Of a stretch of 64,000 nucleotides of DNA, positions 42,447 through 50,560 are shown one piece after another (position 1 is the first letter of the stretch; every line of letters begins with the position of its first letter). The notes below the pieces were generated by a model. It made no database searches and was not told the DNA's origin. It worked only from the letters and a program-made list of their open reading frames with translations. The DNA is from Anammoximicrobium sp964486845 (lineage in GTDB: Bacteria; Planctomycetota; Planctomycetia; Pirellulales; Pirellulaceae): positions 38,548 through 102,547 of the forward strand of contig CAZAQY010000001.1 of NCBI GenBank assembly GCA_964486845.1, read 5' to 3'. A program made the translations under genes and the position numbers.

Positions 42447-43979
42447 ATGCGTCGTGTGCGGATTCAACTCGGAAGTATGAAGGCACTTGTGGCTGCACTT
42501 CTTGTGGCTGCAGGGCTGTCGCGGTGTGTCGAGGTAGACGCGGCCCAGCTCTGGGCCGGGGTCGCCAAAGCCGACATCACGGATCGGGACGCGGCGCCCG
42601 TCAATGACCCGTTGTTCGTCAAAGCCCTGGTCCTGAAGGACGATGCAACGAGCTTGGCGATTGTCACCGTGGATGCGGTCGCCATCGGCGGGATCGGCAG
42701 AATCCGCGACGACTTCCTCGGCAACGTGCGCGCTCAGCTGGAAAAAGAACTGAACATCCCGCCTGCGAATGTTATCGTCAATGCCAGCCACTGTCACGGG
42801 GTCGTGTGCGCGGATGTCGAACAACGGACCGTCCAGGCCGCCAAGGACGCGTGGGCCAAGATGGAGCCGGTCAGCGCCGGGGCCGGCGCAGGTCACGAAA
42901 ACCGAATCATGGAAAACCGGCGACTGCGGCTGAAGGACGGCAGCGAAGCGGACGTGCGCCATGCTTATGCGCTTCCGCCCGACGAGCAGGTTGCCGGCAT
43001 CGGCCCGATCGACCCGGAGATCGGCCTTCTGCGGCTTGACAAAAAGAACGGACAGCCGCTGGCCATCGTGTACAACTTCGCCTGTCATCCCATCCAAGGC
43101 GTTCCGAGCCGAGGAAATACAGCAGACTTTCCCGGTTTTGCCTCTAAAGTGATCGAGGAGAGCCTCGGAGACGGGGTGCTCGCCCTGTTCCTGCAGGGAT
43201 GTGCCGGCGACATCAATCCGGTGCAGTACAAAGATGTCCACAATCCGCGAGACGCGGAGACGTTGGGAAACCTGCTGGGCCTGAGTGCGATGCGGGCGCT
43301 GAAGAAAATCCAGCCGAAAGAAGACGTGCAGTTGAAAGTCATCAGAGAGGTGCTCGCGTTGCCCCGATCAACCGATACGCAGCAGCGGATCGCCACGCTG
43401 CAGGACGAACAGGCGAGGCTGCTTCAATCCCTGAGAGGAACCAGCCTGAACCTGGGGACGTTCCTTCCGCTGTACGTGCAATACAAGCTGTCCGGCGACT
43501 TCCCGTCCTACTACTCGCACCGCTACCTGCTTGACCAGGCCCTGGGCCGCGAAGATCTGACGAAGCTCGACGCCGAAAACCGGGCCAACATGGAGGCGTA
43601 CCTCAAGAACATTCTGACCATGGAACAGCTGACGCGCGTCCAGGTGAACCTGAATTTGCTCAAGATGCACCAGACGCAACACGAGGCTGCCGGAAAGGAC
43701 ACGCTGGACGTCGAGGTCGTCGGGCTGCGGATCGGCGACTTCGTGCTGGTGACGTTTCCGGGGGAGTTGTCCGTGCAGGTCGGACTGAACATCAAAGAGC
43801 GCGCTCCCGCCGAATTCACCTTCGTCGCCGGCTGCACCAACGGCTACATCTATTATACGCCCACCGCCGAGCAGCGAAACAACTCGGGCCATGCCCAGGA
43901 GGATTGCGACTGCCTGGTGGCGCCCCAGTGGCAGAAGCTGTTTGAAGACACGGCAGATGCCATCCTGAAGAAACTCTAG
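42447..43979 (+). CDS. Exported neutral/alkaline ceramidase-like protein
   Basis: 510 residues from ATG 42447; ATG 42477 is an alternative that starts right at the hydrophobic core MKALVAALLVAAGLSRC. LWAGVAKADITDRDAAP is the family N-terminus. NASHCHGVV, FACHPIQG and LFLQGCAGDINPV carry the metal-site histidines and the GDxNP motif. RIGDFVLVTFPGELSVQVGLNI and GCTNGYIYYTPTAEQ close the core domain. The immunoglobulin-like C-terminal domain of true ceramidases is missing, as is usual for bacterial relatives of unknown substrate. It probably hydrolyses an amide or ester outside the cell. It is a single gene. Confidence 0.87.
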   Translation: MRRVRIQLGSMKALVAALLVAAGLSRCVEVDAAQLWAGVAKADITDRDAAPVNDPLFVKALVLKDDATSLAIVTVDAVAIGGIGRIRDDFLGNVRAQLEKELNIPPANVIVNASHCHGVVCADVEQRTVQAAKDAWAKMEPVSAGAGAGHENRIMENRRLRLKDGSEADVRHAYALPPDEQVAGIGPIDPEIGLLRLDKKNGQPLAIVYNFACHPIQGVPSRGNTADFPGFASKVIEESLGDGVLALFLQGCAGDINPVQYKDVHNPRDAETLGNLLGLSAMRALKKIQPKEDVQLKVIREVLALPRSTDTQQRIATLQDEQARLLQSLRGTSLNLGTFLPLYVQYKLSGDFPSYYSHRYLLDQALGREDLTKLDAENRANMEAYLKNILTMEQLTRVQVNLNLLKMHQTQHEAAGKDTLDVEVVGLRIGDFVLVTFPGELSVQVGLNIKERAPAEFTFVAGCTNGYIYYTPTAEQRNNSGHAQEDCDCLVAPQWQKLFEDTADAILKKL

Positions 43980-44044
43980 CTGGCCTTGCTGCCGACCAGG
44001 ATCGAAGCTTGGACGCCTGAGCCGGAGGTGAAAGGGATTGGCTA

Positions 44045-44361
44045 ATGACCGACTTGTATCCGCTGCGATTTGAATCGTTGTTTCGTCGCTACACTTGGGG
44101 TGGCGATTCACGCCGATCCGGGCAGCCTGATCTACGCGGGTTTGCGAGACGGCGTCGACCGTCGCGCCGCAGCAACCGCAGCCGACCGGATCGCCGGAGG
44201 TCGAGCGATTGGTCGCCTGCGACAAATTCGCACTTGATCGCCGCTACGTCCGGCCGTCATCCGTCATCGGCGGCGATCAGCGGTTCCATTTGCTTGCCGT
44301 ACTGTCCGGCCTCGTGCAATTGGATGGCGACCCAAGCAGACGATCATTGGAGTTCGCCTGA
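44045..44361 (+). pseudogene. manA: Remnant of mannose-6-phosphate isomerase (class I)
   Basis: Three pieces in three frames follow the order of class I phosphomannose isomerase. ATG 44045 opens MTDLYPLRFESLFRRYTWGG, the usual N-terminus. From 44100 another frame reads VAIHADPGSLIYAGLRDGVD, which matches the middle of the enzyme. From about 44191 a third frame reads SPEVERLVACDKFALDRRYV and then VIGGDQRFHLLAVLSGLVQL, matching the C-terminal cupin part, and stops at 44361. The metal-binding section between the first two pieces is deleted, so the gene is dead: about 105 codons remain of some 320. It sits between the ceramidase-like gene and the convergent fusion gene. Confidence 0.75.
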
Positions 44362-44365
44362 CGAA

Positions 44366-46699
44366 CTAAACCAGCCGCTTGAATCCGCTGTGCGCGACGG
44401 GACCGCGCAGACGGGACGCCACGTCGCCATGTCGTAAGGCCGCTGCGATCTCGCCGAAAACCTCGTCCACCGCGTCCTCGTACGCGCCGATGATCTCCGG
44501 CGTGTGGGCCAGACTGGCGTAGATCGCCGTGTTGGCCAGGAAGCCCCGGTCCAGCAGCGACTGGATGTACAGCGTCTTGAGTGCGGCCGCTTGCGGGTGA
44601 TCGAAGGCAAAACGAGCCAGCGCCGGATAGCCGTCGTCGACGTGTACGGGCAACTGGTGCGTCGCGGCGTGCCGGCGCCAAGCGGCCTGCATGTGGGCGC
44701 CGGTCTGTTGGCAATGCGCGGGAAGGTCGATCCGCGACATTTTCTCGATCGTGGCCAGCGCGGCCGCCGGGCCGACGCCGTCCGTCCAGTACGAGCTGCT
44801 GATGAACGAACCGTGGGCGCCTTGCATCGCCTGGCGGGTCCCGATGATGGCCCCCATCGGGTGCCCGTTGGAAAGCGTCTTGCCAAACACGGCCATGTCG
44901 GGCTGGACGCCCAGCCGCAGATGGGCGCCGCCGAAACACAGACGCCAGCCGATCGTGATTTCGTCGAAAACCAGCACGGCGCCAACCTGGTGCGCCCGGT
45001 CGCGCACATACTCCAGGAATCCCGGCTCCGGGTCGCGGTAGCGGCACGGCTCCATGACCACGGCAGCCAAACGTTGCCCCGCTTCGCCCAGGATGCGGTC
45101 GAATTGCCGCCGGTCGTTGTAGGCAAACGTAAACGCGGTGCCGCGCAATTCACGGGGCACTCCCAGCGGTTCCAGGCCCGGCAGCAGATGGCCGCTGAGG
45201 GCCTCGGTCTCGCCCAGATTGGCCGCCAGGTACCAATCGTGCCAGCCGTGATAGCCGCAGATGGCGACCGCCGAGCGATCGGTCGTCGCCCGGGCGATGC
45301 GCACCGCCACGGCCATGGCCTCGCCGCCCGTCCGCGTGAAGCGGGCCTGCTGGGCCCAAGGGTGAATCGCACACAGCCGCTCGGCGAGTTCCACCTCCTC
45401 CGGCGGATTGAGCGTACACAGGCTGCCCAGGGCGACACGGCGTTGCACCGCCCGGGTCACCTCGGGATCGCGGAACCCTAGCAGGGTCGCCCCGATGCCG
45501 TGCAGGCCGCAGTCGTAATAGTGCCGGCCGTCGAGGTCCCAGACCTCGCACCCGCGCGCCTCGCGGAAATAGGCCGGCCACTGGTCCGGCGCCGCCATCT
45601 CCGGACGTTTGGACAGCAGCTGGGTACCGCCGGGGATCAGCGCCTTGGCGGTGCGGTACCGTTCCTGTGTCCGGGTGCCCGATTCGACCAGCAACCCCGT
45701 CAATCGCGCGGCGTTATCGTGGAACACGTCCTGGAGGTCGGCCGAATCGAGGCCCAACCGGGCGGCGGCGTCCAGCAGGGCCCGCGTCGATTCCAAGCCC
45801 ACGAGCACGGGGCGGCCGAACAGCGCGCGCCGGTTCCAGTCCACCTGGTCCGTCGTGATCCAGGCAAAGCCGGTGCCCAGCGTCACGCAGCGGCCACGCT
45901 GTTGAGAGACTGGAAAATCGCTGCCCCACAGTACACGGCGCGGCCCGAATTCGTCCAGGATCGCGGCGATCGGATCGGACTCGCAGATCGCGGAGGTGTC
46001 GAACCAGACGTTGTCCAAGCCGCGCAGGGAGGACACGCCGCGGGCCGTATTCGGCGCGTGAAACCCGCGACCTGCGTGAGCGAGCACCAGTTTCGCCCGA
46101 GGAAATCGCTGGCAGCAGCGCCGGATGTACCGCTGATTCGCGCGGTCGGCCAAGGCGCCGTCCCGCACCAGGTGCAGCAGGATCACCAGGCCCCGAGCGC
46201 CGGCCGACTGCCAAACCCAGTCCGGAATGTATTCCGACGGCTCGCACTGGAACGTATCCGCACGCGGGGCCAGGAAGTGATAGACTTTGAATCCGACGAT
46301 CTGCGGATCGGCATCCAGCAGCGATTCGATCTCCGCTCGCGGCGTCGCGGGGCCGGCCAGCACCAGGGCGCGCAGGTGCTTGCGACGGCGGACCTCCTTC
46401 ACCACAAAACGGTTGGCCGCCGCGGCATCGCCGCCGCGTGAGGGAAACGGCAGGCACAGGGCATGCTTGAGCCGCGCCGCACCGAACTGCTGTCCCAGGC
46501 AGCGGCGCCAAACGTCCGCTCCTGCACGAGCGGGCCCGCTTTGAACTAAGCGAATGCCGGGACCGATGTGCGCCTGCTCGTACAGATGCGCGTGGGCGTC
46601 GAACAGTTGCCCCGGCAGTCGCGCGGCAAGCGTCCGGGCCACGGCCCGATCCTCCGCAGTGAACGTCCACAGGTCCGCCGCAGGCGTCTTGGTCGGCAT
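44366..46699 (-). CDS. Amidohydrolase - class III aminotransferase fusion
   Basis: 777 residues from ATG 46699 (GGAG 11 nt upstream). Residues ~30-335 are an amidohydrolase TIM barrel: FDAHAHLYE (His36, His38), LVLAHAGRGF (His208) and VLWGSDFP (Asp261). Residues ~345-777 are a PLP aminotransferase/aminomutase like glutamate-1-semialdehyde aminomutase: ALIPGGTQLLSKRPE, RTGGEAMAVAVRIAR, CGYHGWHDWY, LVFDEITIGWRL and VFGKTLSNGHPMGAIIG with Lys607 as the likely Schiff base. One enzyme may hydrolyse or decarboxylate a compound whose product the other transaminates or isomerises. The substrate is unknown. An earlier in-frame start at 46894 would translate the leader repeats and is less likely. Confidence 0.9.
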   Translation of the reverse strand: MPTKTPAADLWTFTAEDRAVARTLAARLPGQLFDAHAHLYEQAHIGPGIRLVQSGPARAGADVWRRCLGQQFGAARLKHALCLPFPSRGGDAAAANRFVVKEVRRRKHLRALVLAGPATPRAEIESLLDADPQIVGFKVYHFLAPRADTFQCEPSEYIPDWVWQSAGARGLVILLHLVRDGALADRANQRYIRRCCQRFPRAKLVLAHAGRGFHAPNTARGVSSLRGLDNVWFDTSAICESDPIAAILDEFGPRRVLWGSDFPVSQQRGRCVTLGTGFAWITTDQVDWNRRALFGRPVLVGLESTRALLDAAARLGLDSADLQDVFHDNAARLTGLLVESGTRTQERYRTAKALIPGGTQLLSKRPEMAAPDQWPAYFREARGCEVWDLDGRHYYDCGLHGIGATLLGFRDPEVTRAVQRRVALGSLCTLNPPEEVELAERLCAIHPWAQQARFTRTGGEAMAVAVRIARATTDRSAVAICGYHGWHDWYLAANLGETEALSGHLLPGLEPLGVPRELRGTAFTFAYNDRRQFDRILGEAGQRLAAVVMEPCRYRDPEPGFLEYVRDRAHQVGAVLVFDEITIGWRLCFGGAHLRLGVQPDMAVFGKTLSNGHPMGAIIGTRQAMQGAHGSFISSSYWTDGVGPAAALATIEKMSRIDLPAHCQQTGAHMQAAWRRHAATHQLPVHVDDGYPALARFAFDHPQAAALKTLYIQSLLDRGFLANTAIYASLAHTPEIIGAYEDAVDEVFGEIAAALRHGDVASRLRGPVAHSGFKRLV

Positions 46700-46706
46700 G
46701 ATTGAG

Positions 46707-46770
46707 TCCTCTCCAAAGTAGCCCTCTCCAAAGTAGTCCTCTCCAAAGTAGCCCTCTCGCTCCGCGAGAG
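46707..46770 (-). repeat. Three 15-bp leader repeats plus hairpin before the fusion gene
   Basis: Three tandem 15-bp units (46707-46721, 46722-46736, 46737-46751; tcctctccaaagtag and ccctctccaaagtag) lie just upstream of the fusion gene. On its coding strand each unit contains GGAGAGG, a Shine-Dalgarno-like word. Next to them cctctcg / cgagagg forms a 7-bp hairpin with a 5-nt loop (46752-46771), followed by related words up to about 46800. The remaining spacer to 47072 holds nothing else I can name. Confidence 0.7.
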
Positions 46771-47072
46771 GATAGCCTTTCTTTTCGCGGAGCGAAACGC
46801 CCCCAGCCCGCCCCGATTTCGTCGATGGGGCAAGCGGAAAGGGGGCGGCGACAAGGGCTCCGGCAGGAATGGCGACGAGGTTTGCGACGAGCACGCGCCG
46901 ACAGGCGTTTTCTTTCCAGCTTGATCCTGTTAGAATCCGAGCGAATGGGCGAGCCCCGGTTTCTTGGACGGAAGCGGGGGTTCAGGTTCGGCGAGTCAAT
47001 AACTGTCCAATTCTTGTTGGCGATCATCACGCGGAGCGTGATGGCTACTTTGAAACGCAAGGACTCCATGCC

Positions 47073-47837
47073 GTGTTCGCCGGTGAGCCAGCACAAACTC
47101 AGTTCGATTTGCACTTCCGCATTGCGGGCATCCCCGTGCGGGTGCACCCGTTGTTCTGGCTGGTGGCATTCTTGATTGGCGCGAGCGGCGGCGGCGAGCG
47201 ATTGCCGCTGGTGATTTGGGCGGCTGCGGTGTTCGTGTCCATCCTGGTACATGAGTTAGGGCACGCGCTGACGATGCGTTACTTCGGCCAAGATGCGCGA
47301 ATCGTCCTGTACATGATGGGCGGGATGGCGATTCCCGAATCGTCGCCATGGCGAGCGGGTGCTGGGAGACGCACGCGGGGACCGCTGTCCCAGATCCTGA
47401 TTTCGGCGGCGGGGCCTGGCGCGGGTTTCTTGTTGGCCGCTCTGGTCGTGGCGCTGGTCTTTGCCGCCGGAGGCGTCGTGCGGTTCGGCTTGGCCTACGG
47501 CTTCCTTCCCATCCCCGCCGTACGACTGCCGGAAGCCGTCAACGAGGCGTGGTACGAATTGGTCTACAGCCTTCTGTGGGTGAACATCCTCTGGGGACTG
47601 ATGAACCTGGTGCCCGTGTATCCGTTGGACGGCGGTCAGATCGCGCGGGAAGTACTCGTCGCCAGGGATCCCTGGGAGGGCGTAGTCAAATCGCTGTGGC
47701 TGTCGGTGATCGTCGGCGCGGCGGTCGCCTTTGTGAGCTTCGGGGTGCTGCACGACCGGTTCCTGGGAATCCTCTTCGGTCTGCTGGCATTTTCTAACTT
47801 CATGGCAATTCAGAACTTGCGAGGCAGAATGTGGTGA
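47073..47837 (+). CDS. M50 site-2-type membrane metalloprotease
   Basis: 254 residues from GTG 47073 (AAGGA 9 nt upstream). This start gives a compact protein beginning FDLHFRIAGIPVRVHPLFWL, as in related proteases. HELGH (His60, Glu61, His64) is the zinc site and NLVPVYPLDGGQIAREVL has the third ligand Asp. There are about five or six membrane helices, with no PDZ or CBS domain. It belongs to the SpoIVFB/RIP class, which cuts membrane-embedded substrates such as anti-sigma factors. Its substrate is unknown. Its last 7 nt overlap the next gene's start. A longer frame from 46869 exists but its N-terminal part is not family-like. Confidence 0.9.
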   Translation: MFAGEPAQTQFDLHFRIAGIPVRVHPLFWLVAFLIGASGGGERLPLVIWAAAVFVSILVHELGHALTMRYFGQDARIVLYMMGGMAIPESSPWRAGAGRRTRGPLSQILISAAGPGAGFLLAALVVALVFAAGGVVRFGLAYGFLPIPAVRLPEAVNEAWYELVYSLLWVNILWGLMNLVPVYPLDGGQIAREVLVARDPWEGVVKSLWLSVIVGAAVAFVSFGVLHDRFLGILFGLLAFSNFMAIQNLRGRMW

Positions 47838-48667
47838 TTCAGGGGGGCTGCAAAACGGGGTTCGAGCCGGCAGTTGGCCCCGCGGATGCACCGACGCCGA
47901 ACTCGTCGCGGCGAGTCGTTTTTCTGGGCGCCAGCAACGTCGTGCGGGCGATCTCCACGATCATCGAGACCGCCGAGTTGATCTGGGAACCGCCGCTGGA
48001 TGTGCTGGTGGCTTGTGGCCACGGTCGATCGTACGGACAGACCAGTCGCGTGCTCGGACGGTCGCTGCCGGGGATCTTGCAGTGCGGGCTTTGGGAGGAC
48101 TTGCAACGCCGGCCCGCGCTGTCGGCGGCGGCGTTGATTACGGATATCGGCAATGACATTCTGTACGGCGCGAGCGTCGGCCAGATCGCGGAGTGGGTTG
48201 AGGAGTGTCTGGTGCGACTGCGCGGTGGGTGTGATCGGATCGTTGTCACCGAACTCCCGTTGGCGCGAATCGGGTCGGTCACGTCGTGGCAGTATCGCGC
48301 CATTCGGTGGCTGCTGTTTCCGGGATCGCGAGTGACATTTACGGACGCGATGCAGCGAGCGCGGGAGTTGAACGCGCGCGTCATCGAGTTAGCGGCGCGG
48401 CACCGCGCCGCGTTACAGTCGCCACGACGGGAATGGTACGGTTTGGACCCGATTCACATCCGGCGCGGGTCTTGGTCCGCCGCGTGGTGCGAGATTCTGT
48501 CGGCGGCCGGACAGCGCCGGCCGGCGCACCCAGCGCGCGGTTCGTGGCGGCGCTGGTGGCAACTGCGCCGCCAGCGACCGCAGTCGCGCCGACTGTTCGG
48601 CATCGCGCAGCGCCGCGAGCAACCGGCGTGTACGCTGCCCGGCGGCAGCGTGATCTCGCTGTACTGA
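47831..48667 (+). CDS. SGNH/GDSL-like hydrolase of unknown substrate
   Basis: 278 residues from GTG 47831, which overlaps the protease stop, implying translational coupling. RRVVFLGASNVVRAISTIIE gives a nucleophile-like Ser in a GxS context, ITDIGNDILYG resembles the GxND block III, and WYGLDPIHIRRG supplies the DxxH catalytic pair. These fit an SGNH hydrolase but are spaced loosely, so the call is tentative. The C-terminal ~50 residues are very arginine-rich (SWRRWWQLRRQRPQSRRLFG). No signal peptide is visible. What it shares functionally with the protease is unknown. Confidence 0.65.
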   Translation: MVIQGGCKTGFEPAVGPADAPTPNSSRRVVFLGASNVVRAISTIIETAELIWEPPLDVLVACGHGRSYGQTSRVLGRSLPGILQCGLWEDLQRRPALSAAALITDIGNDILYGASVGQIAEWVEECLVRLRGGCDRIVVTELPLARIGSVTSWQYRAIRWLLFPGSRVTFTDAMQRARELNARVIELAARHRAALQSPRREWYGLDPIHIRRGSWSAAWCEILSAAGQRRPAHPARGSWRRWWQLRRQRPQSRRLFGIAQRREQPACTLPGGSVISLY

Positions 48668-48715
48668 CGCGGAGAAAATCTTTTGTTTATTTGTGGAAAA
48701 CATGTTGAAAACGTG

Positions 48716-48743
48716 TTGCATAATTTTTGCCGATGCGTAAAAC
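48716..48743 (+). promoter_or_regulatory. Possible promoter of the histone-like gene
   Basis: In an AT-rich island within GC-rich DNA, TTGCAT (48716-48721) and TAAAAC (48738-48743) are 16 nt apart and point to the histone-like gene 195 nt further on. This is a fair but unproven sigma-70 match. A 70-codon frame ending at 48939 covers the leader but has no support as a gene. Confidence 0.3.
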
Positions 48744-48938
48744 ATTAGCTAGCAGTGCATGGAGATTACGTGCCACCCGCGTCTGTGCTCGCTTCATTCG
48801 GAATGAGGACGGGGGCAGACAACTCGGAAACGAGTCAGTGGCAGTCAAGCAGTTGGCGAGTAGGACTCGTCGGCTCGGGGCAACCTGGATGCCATCGAGA
48901 AGGAACTCGCCGGAACCTAGTTTTACGGAGGACGTATA

Positions 48939-49052
48939 GTGGCCACGAAGAAAGCTGCACCGAAGAAAGCAGCCGCGAAGAAGGCGCCCGCCAAGAAGGC
49001 GCCCGCCAAAAAGGCGCCTGCCAAGAAGGCCCCGGCCAAGAAGAAGACGTAG
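48939..49052 (+). CDS. 37-residue histone H1-like Lys/Ala/Pro protein
   Basis: Starts at GTG 48939 with GGAGG about 7 nt upstream. The product is built of KKAPAKKAPAKK-type repeats with no hydrophobic residues except alanine, like the C-terminal tails of eukaryotic H1 and bacterial Hc1/AlgP-like proteins. It should bind DNA by charge and may compact or protect the chromosome. At 37 residues it lacks any folded domain. A terminator at 49149 ends the unit. It is easily missed because of its length. Confidence 0.8.
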   Translation: MATKKAAPKKAAAKKAPAKKAPAKKAPAKKAPAKKKT

Positions 49053-49148
49053 GCCGCCGCGGGTAGCCGTTCGATGAACGACTGCCGCGTTCTGTCAGCT
49101 TGCTGGCAGCCGGCGACCGCCCATTGGACCCAGTGATAACGACGAGAA

Positions 49149-49190
49149 AGGGCCGTCCCGACAATTCGTTGGGGCGGCCCTAAGTTTTGC
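49149..49190 (+). terminator. Terminator after the histone-like gene
   Basis: Stem agggccg / cggccct, extended by ccc/ggg after a one-base mismatch, with a 9-11-nt loop and then aagtttt. It lies about 97 nt after the stop at 49052, pointing in the same direction. Confidence 0.75.
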
Positions 49191-49384
49191 GGGGCTCGGC
49201 GTGTCTTTTCTTAACTGCCGGAGCGTTTCCGAGCCTCGTACACGGTCATGACGGCTTTCCCCAGACGGTCCGGAACCTCGAACCCGGCTGTATTTCCCTG
49301 TTCCAGACCTTACAATGCTCGCGGCGGGAACCCGGCTACGTGACCGGTTTCCACGCAGGCATTTCTGCATCAAGGAGTCCAACC

Positions 49385-50098
49385 GTGTTCAAAGATTTTC
49401 TGGCTCCGCCGCCGGTGCCGCCTCCGGAAGGCATGCACCCTCTGGTCGTCCATTTCCCGATTGCCTTGCTGCTGTTTGCGGCCGTGTTTGTCGTCCTGGC
49501 GATGATCGTGCCCAAACGCGGCTGGTGGTTCTCCGTGTCGGCCCTGATTGTGTTGATCGGCGGCACGGCCGGCACGTTTGTCGCGGTGGCCACGGGCATC
49601 GCGGCACGCGACGTGGTGGAAGATGCCGAAGACGATGCGATGTGGGACGTCATGCAGGAACACGAAGACCTGATGGAGCAGGCACGAAACGTGTTCGTCG
49701 CTCTGACCGTCATCTACGCGGGAATTGTTGTCCTGCCGCTGTTGGCCAACTCACTGCAAAGCTTGAAATTCGCTTTCCCGGTGAACCTGGTGTTCCTGGC
49801 AGCGCTGATGGGGGCCAATGTGTATATGGCCAGCGGAGCCCACCTGGGCGGCCGACTGGTCCATCAGTACGGCGTCAGATCGGCGCTGGTCCCCGAAGAC
49901 GGGGCCGCAGGGGCCGAGGAGGAGGCGCCGGCCGCGGAAGACGCACAGGACGCTCCGGCCCCCGACGCAGAAGCCAAGCCGGACGCCCCGGCCCCCGAGG
50001 CGGAGAAGGAAGCCCCCGCTGCGGAACCGAAGCCGGCAGAGCCTGCCGCGGAAGCCAAGTCGGCGGCGGCACGTGGCAGGCATTCCGTGCCCGCCTGA
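49385..50098 (+). CDS. DUF2231 membrane protein with acidic Ala/Pro tail
   Basis: 237 residues from GTG 49385 (AAGGAG 7 nt upstream). MHPLVVHFPIALLLFAAVFV is the DUF2231 signature, and four membrane helices follow up to about residue 150. A hydrophilic tail of ~75 residues repeats Glu/Ala/Pro (EEEAPAAEDAQDAPAPDAEA), likely unstructured. DUF2231 proteins are small inner-membrane proteins that often accompany cytochrome c or heme proteins in Planctomycetes; the role is unproven. It is a single gene. Confidence 0.88.
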   Translation: MFKDFLAPPPVPPPEGMHPLVVHFPIALLLFAAVFVVLAMIVPKRGWWFSVSALIVLIGGTAGTFVAVATGIAARDVVEDAEDDAMWDVMQEHEDLMEQARNVFVALTVIYAGIVVLPLLANSLQSLKFAFPVNLVFLAALMGANVYMASGAHLGGRLVHQYGVRSALVPEDGAAGAEEEAPAAEDAQDAPAPDAEAKPDAPAPEAEKEAPAAEPKPAEPAAEAKSAAARGRHSVPA

Positions 50099-50215
50099 GT
50101 TGCTCCGCGACCAAGGCGTGTCCGACCATGTTGGCGTCCTGCTGAGCCGCCTGGGCAACCCCGCGCTCCCCTTGATTGCGTCTGGTATCTGAAACTCAGA
50201 AAGACGAAGAAAGCT

Positions 50216-50289
50216 GACAGAAAGATGTCGGTGGCAGAAAAATGACCGGATGAGCTTCCTTGGTCATCTTTCTGTCACCTCTTTCTGTC
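50216..50289. repeat. GACAGAAAGATG-type repeat forming a long hairpin, copy 3
   Basis: Left arm 50216-50247 (gacagaaagatgtcggtggc then agaaaaatgacc) pairs imperfectly with right arm 50262-50289 (ggtcatctttctgtcacctc then tttctgtc) around a 14-nt loop. It lies in the 462-bp spacer before the oxidoreductase at 50561. Related words occur at 15250 and 28690. The rest of that spacer holds no supported feature. Confidence 0.7.
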
Positions 50290-50560
50290 CGCTTCTCGCC
50301 GGCATCTTTCTCTTCCCTCATGTTCCTGTGCGCGTCCTGGCGGCCTGCTTTTTCTTCCGCGGCCCGTCCCCCTGATTTTCAAGGCGATTGCCAAGCCGAT
50401 ACAATGACCGCGGTGCGCTGTGGCCCGGCGGGGCGTGATCCGGACGGGCCGGCGCGGTTCGATGTGACGGGCGGCGGTGCTGAACGCGACAGCCGGACTG
50501 GGCGGTCCGGCCGGATCGTGTCAGGGCCATCGCCCTTGGAACCTTCAAGGAGCGCAGATC

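Noticed and set aside
46700..46894. N-terminal extension of the amidohydrolase fusion translated from the leader repeats
   Set aside because: The extension consists of the repeat units (EGYFGED) and a GC-rich stretch, while ATG 46699 has its own ribosome site just before the conserved domain.
48690..48730. DnaA-box-like words (tgtggaaaa, tgttgaaaa) in an AT-rich patch
   Set aside because: Only one is within one base of the consensus, there is no dnaA, dnaN or gidA nearby, and the patch is better explained as the promoter region of the histone-like gene.
48727..48938. A 70-residue frame ahead of the histone-like gene
   Set aside because: Its start lies within the likely promoter, there is no ribosome site, and the composition does not resemble the neighbouring proteins; it is probably leader sequence.
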